Of a stretch of DNA of 64,000 nucleotides, positions 12,215-24,967 are shown in pieces. A program made the translations under genes and the position numbers. Position 1 is the stretch's first letter; the number at the start of each line of letters is the position of its first letter. The stretch is taken from assembly GCA_022749755.1 (NCBI GenBank), contig CM040450.1:8454913-8518912 (forward strand), written 5' to 3'. Under the pieces are notes generated by a model. The model had not been told where the DNA came from. It searched no databases and saw nothing but the letters and a program-made list of their open reading frames with translations. Source of the stretch: Azadirachta indica (lineage: Eukaryota; Streptophyta; Magnoliopsida; Sapindales; Meliaceae).

Positions 12215-12380
12215 TCTATCCTGAAAGGGATAACATAGTTGGTTTGCTCTATTATCATAGAATAATAAGCTAAAAGATCAATTCCCCCTCACATCAATTT
12301 GAGATGGAGAATTTGTTTAGTTTAGTTTTTGTTTGTAGTGGGGTGAATTTAGGGTATGTTAAAACGTAAAAATAAATAAA
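12215..12380 (+). repeat. SINE-like repeat, copy 1
   Basis: Shares a block with copies near 28150-28330 and 31185-31335: a B-box-like AGATCAATTCCCCCTCACAT, then ATCAATTT and TAGTGGGGTGAATTT. An A-box-like TAGTTGGTTTGCTC lies about 45 bp before. The tail is A-rich. A tRNA-derived SINE is the best guess. Confidence 0.5.
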
Positions 12381-12777
12381 TAAATACATCTACTACTGTC
12401 CTAAATAGTTAATAGAAAATTACCTTATTTTGGACTTAATTTACATAATTGATCAGGTTTTACATTTTTTGACCAAAGTAACAAAAATTATTTGTTTTCG
12501 GATGAAATTGCCCCTCAATAGCCATCTACCATTAAAAATGAAATTTTCCAATTTTTCACATTTTGAAAACCCTAAATTCCAAAAGCATCTAAAACTCTCT
12601 AAACTGACGACATTAAAGAGTTTTCAGTGTAGATGGAGGAGTAGACAACGCAAAAGCAACCACTAACATTTATTATCGTTCTCCATTAAATGGCAATTGG
12701 CTGTGAGGAGCATCAGCAACTAACATGAAGCATTTTTAGTTTGCTTATAGAAGTACTAATATGGTTAGGCAACTCAA
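12381..12777. other. No supported gene
   Basis: A 78-codon open frame at 12430-12666 has no recognisable family. Its composition is no different from the flanks. Confidence 0.45.
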
Positions 12778-13240
12778 GGTGGGGTGGGGGGATGAATTGG
12801 ATTTTCAAAGATTTTAAAAATTTTGAAAACAACCCAACAACTAGCACAAAGCAATTCAAACTCTTCTCAATTGCAATACAATAAATTCAACACACAACTC
12901 AAAAATTAATATATAAACTATCACAAAATACATTCAAATGTGTGAGAGAAATGTGTGTAACAATACAAGCACATAAATTAAGTGAATAAGAGATCGAAAA
13001 TCGATAAGTTATGAACCATAGGGCTCCTTGATAGGCCAACAATAGAACTTCCACAACGAAAAAAATCAATAACAAGAAGGGAATATAGAAACACTATTAA
13101 ATGGATATTAGAATAAATTTCTAAATTTTTTTTATTCTCTTTAAAAAGAGCTATCTCCTTTTTATTTGTTATAGCATCAGCAACAAATGGATCATCAAAA
13201 TTGACATCAACATCTACAATCTCTCCCACCTAAAAGAGAG
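12778..13240. repeat. Dispersed repeat E, copy 1
   Basis: Begins with a G-run and GATGAATTGGATTTTCAAA. It shares layout with 46551-47000: a similar GTGAATTG-TTTTGAAA start, then CAACAC-CAA, AAACTATCACAA, a TGTGTGA block and a run of short A-rich words. This type often sits in plant LTR elements. The assignment to a particular family is inferred. Confidence 0.45.
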
Positions 13241-13911
13241 ATTACCAAAAACTCTCTGGAAAAAAACCTTGTTGCACAACCAGATATCACATATGCGCAT
13301 TTAGAAAGTTGAAGGATGTGGATATTAACATGCAATGATAGATCATGTCAATTTATTAAACTTGGTAATAAGAACCCTGCACGAAAAAATGTCATAGTAT
13401 AATTCTTTGGCACCCTAGGTTGTCAAATGGGGATCTCTTTGCTTAGTAACATTGTTCAAAACCAACATAGATCCAGAAGAAATTACTTCATAAGGTAGGA
13501 GATTTTGTTCAAATCCAGTTCATGAAATGTTAATCTTGATTAGAATAAAAGCAAACAATTAAAACCAATATTCATCACCTCACTGACAGTAAGAAATTTG
13601 AGTTCCACTACTGCAACTTGTTGTGAAGTACTAGCTAAATTGAGAGAAGCCCAATGCTACCACATTCCTCAGAAAAATCATAAGAAATTATTTTGTTGAT
13701 AGAGTTCCAGTTGATGTTTGAATTTTCTTTTCCAAACTCCTTGCTACAATCAATAGCAAGTTTTTTTAACCAAAAAAAAAAAAAAAAATCCACCAGCACC
13801 TTCCTCCAAAAGTCCACCACGTCAACTGAACCCACAACATATATGCATATAAGTCAACCATATACCCTCCTAAAGGCCTTTTGAAGATATTAGCATTAGT
13901 GTGCTCTTTCT
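13241..13911 (-). other. Exon-like but unidentified sequence
   Basis: On the minus strand, about 13560-13760 contains a modest open stretch (IDCSKEFGKENSNINWNSIN, then ECGSIGLL and QVAVVELKFLTVSE after a frame change) ending at a GTGAGG-type donor. The family is not recognised. Base composition is closer to coding DNA than the flanks. It may be another captured or decayed exon. Confidence 0.3.
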
Positions 13912-14001
13912 TTAAGCTTCAATGCAACAACCATTAGATGCTTGACTCTCAATCAACTTATAAGCACTTGGCAATTCAATACCAGCTCCATCAAGTTGTA
14001 T
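13912..14001 (-). pseudogene. Unidentified terminal exon, 29 codons plus stop
   Basis: On the minus strand a good AG acceptor is followed by a clean 90-base exon encoding IQLDGAGIELPSAYKLIESQ and ending SNGCCIEA and TAA. The amino-acid mix looks genuinely coding and the frame is unbroken. It does not match the C terminus of augmin 5, whose relic lies just upstream on the same strand, so it probably derives from a different gene. Confidence 0.4.
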
Positions 14002-14703
14002 CTATCCAAAGAAACATATTAAAATAAAGCAAATTAGAACTTAATTACTCTAGCTTGGAAGGATGGCCAAGAAGAATAGGAAAGCCTCATTACGAAAAAC
14101 ATACCTAAAATCATTTCATAAACTATAGGAATAGTGAAATCATCATATAGTTGAAGTCAAAAGGTAAATAAGATGTTTCTATTCATACGTGGACTTTGTC
14201 ATCAGGCTGCATTACCAAACGGGCTTTATATTTTTACATAGGATATTGAATTTAATAAAAATAAATTCTAATTATCTAAACACATTAGCAAGAAGTCTAG
14301 CATTTGCAAATGTTATTTTATTTCTAAATACAATACCATCGCCCATTCAATGCCTATAAGGGCCTAGAAAACAAAATTTTCTTTTGTGTGTAAGGAGTTT
14401 TCACTGTGGCATCAAGCCTTTTGCGAAACATGGATGTAATGCAAGGTGGCCCTAGAAATCTATGAAGATAAAGAAAAGGAAAAAAAAATTTATATTTCCA
14501 CATAAAAAAGCCGCAAATATGGTTCCATTTTGCCTTGTACTGTAATTTAATTGAAATGCAAAGGAATATGCTTTTAGGATTCGGAACTAAAAATCAGAAC
14601 ATTGATGAGACAAAGAATGAGAGAGCAATCATGAACAAAATCTCACAACGTCAACAGGTTGCACAGCTGATAAATAATATCTCTAAAGTCATCAAACAAT
14701 TAC

Positions 14704-17127
14704 CTCAAACAGCCTAAGACTGCCAATATTCTATGATATGGCTCCAACAAGCGAGTGTGATGAAATCACATCCCCACTTCCATTTGTCCGTTTTGTAAGC
14801 TTCTAACACAAATCCCTAGCCTCTGCAACTTTGCTGAGTGCATCCTCAGTCACTAAGAATCGCTAAACATGTGCTTTCTAAAGACAATAAAACATAGTAA
14901 ATATCAATTTAATATACAAAGATAAAGGCTGAACAACATCAAAAAGCATAAAGAGCAAAAGAAATACTAGAATAGTTAAACCCAAGAAAACTACCCAACT
15001 AGACATTCAAGTAGATAGTTAACGATTAGTCTCCAAATGCCTAAAACACATTAGCAGTTATAAGGCCTCAAATGAGAAGAAAAACAATACAAACTTCATA
15101 GAATAGAAACATGATAAGTAGAAGATACAACTCCAAGTATCAGATCGGAAGGATAAATTTGACTATGAAAAGAGCTTAGAAAACGCATTGGTAGAATTCA
15201 GTTGCTAATGGAAAAGAATAATACATGTCTTTCAAGAAGCTGACTTTGAGTTCCTTTGGAAGGTGCATCCATTCCTATCTTCCCATTTTCATAAAGTTGA
15301 TAGTTCAATGGTGAGCTTGCATCAGGAGAAAAATATCCATTACTGTGTTGCTCTCATACTTATACCTAACAAAGAGATTCAGATACTCAATTTAACAAAA
15401 GAAATGCTGATACTAACAAGAAAAATTCCAAAACCTTAAAAAAAAGGAACAAAAATGTATAGATTAAAATAAAAATTGCCAGATCAAAACTAACCAAGTC
15501 AATCATTTGAAAAAGAAGTATTTACATCAATGAATTCCTGCACAAATTTTCCTAAAAAACAACAGCACTTTGGATTCATTATGCCTTATCTCTAACAACA
15601 TAATACAAAATTTCTTCTCTTCTTTTGTTATGTATAATTTCTTTCAATCTGAGTTAGGGCATAATAATAATGCAGTTAATTAACCCAAAAAAAGAAGAAA
15701 AAAATGAGCAATAGAATGAACATGTAGATGCTCAAATACAGTATATGAAAAACTAAGAAGGAAAACAAGGAAAGTTCTATATTACATGCAAGCTAGTATA
15801 AATGAGATAAAAAGCCATTTAATATTCAAGGTAACACAATCAGTGGAGGAAGTATGTGAGAAATAGGAAGGGGGCGCAGTATGCAACATAAAATGCCAAG
15901 AAAACAAGAAATAGCAATTATACCTTAAGCTGTAAAGTGTTCTAACGTCGATTTTTTTTTATTTCTGTGCAAATCAAATTTTTTAACCTTAGAGTGTATG
16001 TAGTAATTACCTATAGCAATTAGGGAGGACTCTTCAGACAATTAACAATAATAATTATAACGTCAAAAGGTATTTCACTCTTAAAATCAAAACTCAGCTT
16101 CGCAACTTCCAATTGATTCTGGAAATGAAAAACGTATTCTATCAATCACATTGTTGCAAGAGATTCGCAAGCCTTCCAAATATTTCGTTCCTAAGTTGCT
16201 TCAATGAGAATGACATCATCTCCAGATTTAGTTAACATTTGAATAAACAGCTTCCTTCTCACTATTTACAGTGAAGCTGTTAGCCATTTCAATTGAAGAA
16301 TCAACACTTGTCCTTTGAGCATCCCTTGCATGATTGACATACTGACAAGGACGTTCATGATACTCTAAATATTTTTGCTCCTTCATCACATTATTGATCA
16401 TAAGCTTGCAACATCTCCTGCTTTGCCTGTAGTACAAGAAGGCAGATGTTGAAGCAATGCGTGTTGCAAAAACTGGGATACACATCAATCACGAAGAAAA
16501 ATAGAGTTTTAGACAATTTTTTAGTAATGAGAAATGAATATGAGTGATTATTAGTCCTCGTCTAAAGAATCTCCCAGTTCCTTACAAGAATAACTAAAGT
16601 TTGTTTCATTACCTGGTTTTTTAACATATGAACATCAAGTGCCTAGGCATACTCTCAAATCCAACCAATGGCCATTAGACTTAGCCTAGAAAATGTAAAT
16701 GAATTACAATCATAACCATGTGAAGTACCATAAAAAATTTACAAGTAACTGATAAAATATTCTTAAATATCAATCACCCAATATGCCGTAGATTAAAGTC
16801 AATCTATTGTAATTGGTATACAAGAAACTACTTATTAGTTCACATCAATAATTCATTCATAAATGCACTTAGAAATCACTTAAATGCACGCCCTCCTAAA
16901 CAAACTCAATGAACTCTTCATATGTTAACAAGACATATAACTATGAAGGAAATATCAAATCAACCAAGCCTAATTTGAAGAACCATTTAGTGCAGTCATC
17001 TTGAGACCAGCGAACAGAAAATATAATATCAATCAATAAGAAAATAGACAAGCAATGATCTTTGCATAGAATTCTTAAACTCCAACAAACCTGTAATTTT
17101 CTCATATCTTCCTTTGTCTTCTTATGG
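14704..17127 (-). pseudogene. AUG5: Augmin subunit 5 (AUG5/HAUS5-like) pseudogene, middle exons only
   Basis: AUG5 is a coiled-coil subunit of the augmin complex, which recruits gamma-tubulin to spindle and phragmoplast microtubules. Four blocks follow AUG5 order on the minus strand. A weak one at 17091-17127 reads RRQRKDMRKLQ. The exon at 15924-16426 has AYDQ*CDEGAKIF, YVNHARDAQRTSVDSS, NSEKEAVYSNV, DDVILIEAT, IVNCLKSPP and TYTLRLKNLICTEI. The exon at 15225-15365 has YKYES, SPDASSPLNYQLY and GTQSQLLER. The exon at 14704-14877 has TEDALSKVAEARD and GSGDVISSHSLVG. Introns are kept with GT/AG borders, so it is not a processed copy. There are at least six nonsense codons, nearly all where AUG5 has Gln, a 2-base deletion near 16350 and a 1-base deletion near 15330. 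The N-terminal and C-terminal thirds are absent. Identification rests on remembered family sequence and is strong for the three main exons. Confidence 0.88.
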
Positions 17128-18490
17128 GGAGCAATAACGCATAGATGTTGAAGAAGAATGCAAGCAATTGGAGGTAATAGAATGGAAGAAGATGGTGCTT
17201 CAAGGCACAAACTAGGATTTAAATTTTAAAAACAAGAGTACCAGTCTGCGTTCTACTGCCAAAAATAACTTCAATTCTGCATTATGAACCTTATTTAACA
17301 CCTCTCAATTGCCCGACCTAAAATATAGATGAAATGAGAACAAGAATTTGAGATAGCACATCATGCAACTTCATACTAAAAGCTTGAAAGTAAGTCACTC
17401 TGTTCTGAATAAACTGCGAAACAAAATTTAGCTAGAGTGTTCCAAAAATATAATAACACAACCAGAAACAACAAGTAGTGTGACACCAAGTCTTTGAATA
17501 TTAGCAGGAGCCAATACAGTCGATGGCATTGCTCAGACCTAAAGCAAAATGCCTAAATTACATTGCCCAGGAGATGAACGAATAAAGTGATCTTCTATGA
17601 ACAGCTTGTTCATTCTTGTAAACCCCATATTATTTAATAAAATTAAATGTTTTGTTTATTATCTAAAAGAAAAAAGAAATTGCAAAAGCCATATATAGAA
17701 TTGTACACCAATGTAAGGCAGCCCACTATTATTAGAAGACCCTAAACTTACTTTAGGGAAAAAGAAGAGAGTGGCTAAAGGTGAAGCCAATTACCACCAC
17801 ATAATAAATGTATCATAATTGTACAAGAAATTATTATACTCATTAAGTCCCAGCATATTCACCAATACTCACAATACCTCACACATCCGCAGCTGCCCTA
17901 AACATTAACAAAATAGAAAAGGTTAATCCATATTTTACTATCTGATTCAAGGAGCTTGTTCACGTAAAAATTGAGAAGAAACAAAATGAATGCGAGACTA
18001 AAAAGGAAAGGCTTCTTAAATAAAAAGGCAATGAATTATATTAGCTTGTGCAAAAACTCTTGAAATATAGCAGTAGAGAAGAAAAAGCATGTGGAAATCA
18101 CTTATAGTTTGTGTTTCCTCGAGATGCGTCAATGGCTGATTAGGACGATATGTATGGTTTTTTTTGCGCTTCGGCCATGGCCCAAAGCATTGAAATTGTA
18201 CTGGCCCAACAAACTCTTTAATAGCCTTTTTCTATACACACCATTGTGCAAAATAACAACTTCATGAAGATAAATGCAAAATGCAAAGTTACCTCCAGCA
18301 AATAAAGCTCTAATGCTTCAGAACCATACACAAAATCATATGACGGTCTAAAAACGAAATTAGTGAACTAAAAGATTTGTGGATAGTACAACACCGAAAG
18401 ATAAAACTAGAAAAGGATAATTAACTGCCTTTAACATGTATAAAGCAAAACTTCAACAATTATTTAGCTCTAGCACCTTAGTGAAAAGGT
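17128..18490 (-). other. Further exon-like minus-strand pieces, unidentified
   Basis: Several short open blocks follow AG acceptors on the minus strand: near 17240-17330 (LNKVHNAELKLFLAVERRL), near 17470-17550 (MPSTVLAPANIQRLGV) and near 18080-18230 (FVGPVQFQCFGPWPKRKKN). None matches AUG5 and none was recognised. They may be noise, relics of other genes, or the interior of a transposon. Confidence 0.25.
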
Positions 18491-19824
18491 AATGCCAAAC
18501 ATAGGGATATCTGTGAGGACTAAAAGAGATCCAAATATGGAGATATTTGCGAGGATGTGCAACCGATTGTTGTCGACTGATAAGACTATTTCGTATGCAT
18601 TAGACAATGACATATATGGACGACCTTTTACAGCTTTTATTGGGAGAGATGAATATGATGCTATAATTTATATGAGAGAGAGAAACGCCAACAACATGCA
18701 TTTATGTCTAGCGTGAGTAGGAATAATTTGTATGTTAATGGTTAACACAGATAACAGGCAATTGTTAATATCATTGGTTGCTTCCTTCTTTCTAATAGGT
18801 ACTTGAATAAGAAGAGGAAGAAAGAGCATAAGCCGCAAGAATTTGGATTCATTAATACTGGCAGTGTAATTATTGCGAATGAAACATATACCAGCAAAAC
18901 ACGTGATGATAGTGTCATGCAATTGTAAGCAGATTAGAGCAATTGACGCAATACCAGCTAGTTTTCATGCTTACAATCCAGGGTATGACTTTTAATTTTA
19001 GTTTAATATCTCTAACATCTAATATTACTTTTTTTGCTAATAATCTCTGATTTGTAAATTCCACTGGGTTTTGGTCGTCATTGATCCAAGAATGAAGAAG
19101 GTATACTATTTGGATCCTTTAAGGAGAAAGCCAGGTTCTAATATACAAGAACTAGTAAACAGGTACACTAAAACTTAATTTTTTGAGGGAAATGATTTAA
19201 AATATTGTTATAACTTCATCAACTAATTATATAAATATTTTTACTTGCAGGAGCATTAAAATTTTCGCTACTACTCAATTTCATAATAAAAAGAAGAGAA
19301 ATGTGCAGTTAACAACTAGTAAGGCATTTAAGAACCACGCTGTAATCCTATTTGTATATATTTATGTATATTTAAAAGTTGCTTAAATGTTGAATTATAT
19401 GAGGCATTAAACACATACGTATAAACCAAAGGTATTTTGACAAATTAATAAGCAACTTGATAAGTCTAAGCTAAAAACATAGATGTGTCTTATAGTAAGA
19501 GCATTAATTTTCATGTCAAGCAGGCCCCAAGATAACCAGGGTCAGTGCAATGCGGATATTATATTATGCGATATATTGAAGATATTATGCATGATAAAAG
19601 CTTGCTTATGAAGGATATAAGTGTTGTGATATATTAAATATGCTAATAATGATATTTAATCATTATATTTATTTATTTATTTCAACTAATGAACTTATGT
19701 GAATTGATGACATTTGTAGTTTAAAGATAAAGAAAGTTACAGTGAAGAAGAGATAGATGGTACTCAGATGGCATGGGCTAATTTTGTTTCTAACTTGATC
19801 TCAAGTGGTAGTTTGGCAATATAG
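18491..19824 (+). pseudogene. Ulp1-type (C48) cysteine protease of a CACTA transposon, decayed
   Basis: Plant CACTA elements often carry a Ulp1/SENP-like peptidase beside the transposase. Exon-like blocks in order: 18492-18716 (GRPFTAFIGRDEYDAIIYM, ending at a GTGAGT donor); 18799-18927 (KEHKPQEFGFINTGS); about 19062-19162 with the catalytic His in HWVLVVIDP and Asp in VYYLDPLRRK; about 19252-19330; 19520-19610 with the catalytic Cys in QCGYYIMRYIEDIMHD (TGC at 19551); and 19722-19824 ending SYSEEEIDG, MAWANFVSNL and TAG. His, Asp and Cys are all kept. A TAA replaces the family Gln in the PRQPGS motif. No transposase and no terminal CACTA repeat was found nearby, so the element boundaries are unknown. 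Confidence 0.8.
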
Positions 19825-22800
19825 GTAAATAGGAGCACTGTTCTTTATGTTTTATTTTTAATTATATGATATGATTATAGATGGACTTGATTTGATGCTT
19901 ATCTATTAAATGATTATTTTCATTAAATTGTTAGAAGTTATTATTTATGATTAGATGTATATAATTACATCGGTTTGGCAATTGTGGTAATTGAATGTAG
20001 TATTTCTTTGCTTAAATGGAAAATATTTAAGATTTTAGATTTGCGGCTGACATTAAAATGATGCGGTTATGGTTGGATTTGATTTTATTTTTTATTTATT
20101 GAATTGTTAGGAATTATTACATATGATTGGAGTAGCTAGTTGTGTCAATTTTACAGATATAATTGTAGATTGAATGTACCTTTTAGTTGCTTTAATAGAG
20201 ATGATTTCATATTTTAATATTATAATATTATAGCTAAAGTTAACATGATATTAATAAAGTTATATATTTATACATTAATTTTTTTGCGAATTTAAATGAT
20301 TTTGTTTATGGTTAGCCATTTTAAATTTATGTGAAATAAGAAAAAAGGACTACCTTGACAAAAGAGTTAATTTTCAATTTGTATATCATAATTTATTGAT
20401 ATATATTTACATGACATACTTTACATTAATATGTTGTACAAATGATTTTAGTTTATATCAATAAGTACTACCTCTTATTATCCTCGGGTTTGGATAAGGC
20501 TACATGAAGGTTATTGAGTACTAGCTCTTATTTTAAGTGTATTTTCATTGAAATTTTGTGTAGATTCTTTATGACTAAGAAGGCCATTTTGCTAGCAACT
20601 TTTCTTATCAATGAGTTTGTTGAGGTTAGTTTCAAAATATAAAAGTGTTAATAAAATTTAACAACTTCTATCTCCATTTCGTTATAGATTATAATATAAC
20701 ATGAATTTGACATTTGTGCTAGTGGATTTGGATGTTGACAATTTGATCTATGGATTTAAATCCTTTTCCATTTTATATGTGAATAAGTTAATTGATGACT
20801 AAATGGTGAGTGGATATTGAATTTTAGTGAAATTTTTGCTTATGAAAACTAATTTAATATTATATATATAGAGCATAGAAAATTTTCATATTTGTAATTC
20901 ATTTGATATTATAATTATGTTGTATACATTGATATTTGTTCATAACCATAATTTAAATATTCTTTTTTGGGATGCATTGGAGATATGCTTTAATTTTTAA
21001 TTTCATTAATTTTAATACAGGAAACATTTGTTGAATTTAATTGAAGCATGACAGAAGCTAACATTTTCGCTACTATGGCATCTTGTTTACACCACTTCAA
21101 ATCTATTAATTAAAAAAAAGATGCGTTGTAGATATTGTTGTGAACCATTGTTTAATTATATTCCCATTAAAGTTTATTGGTTTTTAGTTGAAATTGAAAT
21201 CCATTATTTTAGAGTTGTAGAATTTATTATATTTGTGAACGAGGTAATTATGGTACATTTTAGATTATTGTTTAGTATTTACACATTGGAGATAATTTGA
21301 TTGCTGTAAATTCCAATTAATGTGATCTAGTATTCAATTGATATATTACTATTTGAAAATTTTATTATTTATTTTAAGTGTGATATTAACATACATGTAA
21401 TTAAAAACCCATATGATTGGCTCAAACATGATAAAATGATAAGCTCAATCTACCTCACCCACTTAAAAGGTATCTCAAACACAACCCATAAGCTTATATG
21501 GACTGTACAAAGCCCGTATACAATAGGATCAAATAATAACTAAAAATTATTCAAATAAATAGCTAAATAGTTCCTCATTTTACTAGTGAATAGTAATTAT
21601 TTTTACGGTTTATAAGTTGAATAGTAGAACCAAATAATGATGGCACGATATGGCCCAACTCATGAACAATGTCGACACAACACACCACAGCCCATGACTT
21701 TTTTTGGGCCTAGCCCATGAATAGTGTCAGGGCACAACCTGACATTATTCATAGGTGGAGTCATGCTGGGCTCAGGCTGATCCAACCCATTTTGCCACCT
21801 CTATTAATTCATTATTCAAAATTAAATTTTGATACTTAACAAAATCTCTTGACACATTCGTAACACATATTTCAAGCGTCATTGTTTATGACACAGAAAA
21901 TGTATCAAATTATATGACAAGGTTTAATTTAACCCAAATATAAGTGTAAAGAAAGTGTCTAGTTGACATAGATTTTGTGTTAAGATAGCACCTTTTCCTA
22001 CTTGTAATTGAGAAAAACAATGCATAATTGTTGAATTTATTTATACTTTTTTTTATTAGTTTAATTTTATTAAGATAACTCATTTTTTAAAATTTATACC
22101 CTAATTTCAAATTTTATAAAATTTAAACCGAGATCACTGAGGTCTCATATTAATTGTTCTACATTACTAAGTTTTGTAAAGTTTTGTGCAAGAATATTAC
22201 CGAGAGTCCTGTAATACGAGATTACTTGTATATTATAAAACTCCCAATTATGTATTATGAAACTCTTCCTATCTTGTAATATAGATCCTCCATCTTGTAA
22301 CATGAGACTTGATTATGTATGTCTTATGATTTATTTATTTTTGGTTTATTAAGATATTATACAATCATATAATAATACAATAACTTTCACGTAAGTCTTT
22401 TGAGTATTTTTTCCTTTATTTATTAAGTTATTCATGTATCGCATGATCTTCTTGTGTAATTTTTTAAAAATTTATAGAAATATTATCCAATCATATAATA
22501 TAAGACCTAGTCGTGTGGTTTGAGTAATTTTTTTATTTATTAGAATATTATTAATTTGTTGTAAGATGTTTAAAGAAATTAAATGGCTATAGCAGATGTC
22601 CTTCATTGAAAATACCTCGACATTTGCCCTTTTAAACAACATTATATTTTTATAGTGGACATCTATTTCTAAAAAATATTTGGGCATCTATCATGTACAA
22701 TGTTATTATTATACGATTTTACATGACTTGTATGAAAAGATTTCCACATAAATTTAAGTTCGGTAGCATACGTAATGCAAATCACTCTTACTTACAATAA

Positions 22801-23989
22801 TGTACTTGGAACTAAAATATTAAAATAAATAAAATTATGTTCTAATTTACTATCTTGGAAAGGGAAATTAACAAATACTCTCGAAAGTATAGGGAAATAG
22901 ATAGACACCCCTAATGTTTAGGAAAAAATAAATGCCCCCAAAGTTAGGGCAAATAAAAAGATATCTTCTTTTAACTTTTAAATATTATAAAAATAATAAA
23001 ATCAGATAAACTTCTTTCAATTATAACCATTTAGTTTCTATTTTAATAATTTAGATTTTTTTAAATTTTAACAATTTAATCTCTATTTTAAAATTTTCAC
23101 AATATAATAAGTACTAAATACTTTTTTTAATTTATTATTATTTTAAAAATTTTTAAAAAGAAAAAAAATTATTATTAAAAAATTATAACAATGAGTTAGA
23201 CCAAAATAATATACTGAAATATTTTGAATCTTCTTCTTTTATTTTTTTAATAATAATTTGATATTTAATTATAAAAAATTAAATAAAATACTTTATTAAT
23301 ATTTTGTTTTTATATTTAATATATCTATTTAAAAAATTATATTAAATTCATTATACTTTTCTTTAAAATAATTATATAAATATAAATATAATTAATTTAT
23401 ATAATCTTTTAAGAAAAAATATTTTAATTTTTTTATAATTAAATATTCTTAAGAAAGTAAAAGAAAGGAGTTAAAAATATTTTAAATTGTGGGTTTTATT
23501 TAACTTATTATTAGAATTTTTTTAATAATAGTTTTTTTCCTTCAAATTTCTTATTGAAATAATAAATAAAAAATATTTATTCTTTAGTACATCTTGAAAA
23601 ATATTAAAATAAAGAATAAAATATTATAATTAATAAATATTGTGAAAAATATTAAAATAATAACTAAATTGTTATATTTAAAAATATATTTTATTTAATT
23701 ATTTTATAAATATTATGAATACAAATGATAATAACTTAATAAATCAATTGATGATACAAAAAGTAAAAAGGGTCTCTGTTTATTTATTCAAAATTCAAAG
23801 ATCTATTTTCTCTAATTTAAACATAAGGGTTATTTTCAATTGGTTATTTTAAAATTTTGCCTATATTTCATTGTAGTACAAGAAATGTTCTGGCGTTACA
23901 CTGTAATCCATAAAAATTAAAAATATATCATTGAACTATATATTTTTAATGTCCGTCCAAAATTTGTTAACAATATTAATGCAATGACC
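19825..23989. other. AT-rich intergenic DNA
   Basis: No gene recognised. Around 22200-22560 a loose repeat of about 90 bp recurs, with TTTATTTATT and AATCATATAATA words near ATGAGACTT/TAAGACCT. From 23000 to 23800 the sequence is nearly pure A/T. Confidence 0.55.
21718..21751. repeat. Hairpin-forming inverted repeat
   Basis: TGAATAGTGTCAGG and CCTGACATTATTCA pair over 14 bp with one mismatch around the 6-base loop GCACAA. It sits in a locally GC-richer stretch (21650-21800) with repeated CCCATGA words, probably the edge of an unclassified transposon. Confidence 0.6.
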
Positions 23990-24967
23990 AATATAACCTT
24001 ACATATTTTATTATGTAGTTCATTGAGTTATTTGTAATCTTTATAAACTGTAAAGTAGTATCTTAATATTTGTTCTATCACAATAAGATATCAGTATAAG
24101 TTGAACAGTTATATAATATTATTCTAAAAAAAATGAAAATTTGAAATATATTAAAAGAGCCTAACCATAATTTTCTAATTGGATTCAAAATCTTAATTTT
24201 GAAATAAAAGTTAAAAAAAATTAATTTCTTCATGATTCTAACAATCCTGCCATCAGTAGTAACTACCTACCATGCCACGAATGTCGCTATTGGTGGTACG
24301 TTCAGTAGTGATTTTAGAAGGAATATGAGTAGTTAAGTGGTAAATAATTTTGGATTTAAAAGAAGAAGAAAAAGAAAAGACGAAGAAAGTGCCTTTCGAA
24401 GGAGAGTGAAGAAGGAGAAAAGAGCTAAACTTTTCTTCTATATATACAAAAAAGAAAGCAAATGAGGGTGTTTTTCAACTAAGGTACTAGATAGACTTCA
24501 AGATAAACTCCAGTCTAGGTTAAATTAAGATAATAACATTTGTATCTTTAATTTTTTTAATTTGAGTTTCTAAACTTTTTGAAAAAAGTGAAAAAAGATT
24601 TTTCTTTTAAATTTTATCGAAAAGACAAAATTGTCTTCTAATCGTTAAATTTTTTTAGACAAATATTATGAATCTGTAATTCATTGAGATATTTATCATT
24701 TTTATATACTGCAATATAGCATGCTAATACTTGTTTTATCTTAATAAAATATTATTTAAAATTGAGTAGTCAAATGAAATTATTTCTTTTTATGTTATTG
24801 AAAAGATTATTTTATCTTTTCACCGTTAAATTTTTTTAAACGGACGTTAAAAATTTATAATTTATTGATATATTTTAAATATTTTTATACTGTAATATAA
24901 TATCAAAATATTTTTTAAATCACAATAAAATACAGACAATCTTAAAGTAGCTAGTTAAAAGTAACCT
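23990..24967. repeat. Three diverged copies of a 120-140-bp word block
   Basis: Copies lie near 23990-24125, 24650-24790 and 24845-24967. Each has a TTCATTGAG-TAT or TTTATTGATAT start, TTTATA-ACTG, an ATC-AATAT block and then an AATAA(A/G)ATA block. The last ends AAAGTAGCTAGTTAAAAGTAACC, and a similar ending recurs at 36395-36420, so the family is dispersed. Confidence 0.45.

Noticed and set aside
12430..12666. A 78-codon open frame as a gene
   Set aside because: No recognisable domain, splice signal or promoter, and the peptide is rich in Lys, Phe and Ser as expected from A/T-rich DNA.
13604..13615. CACTACTGCAAC as the left end of a CACTA element carrying the AUG5 relic
   Set aside because: No matching GTAGTG end was found downstream of the Ulp1 relic, so a carrier element is not demonstrated.
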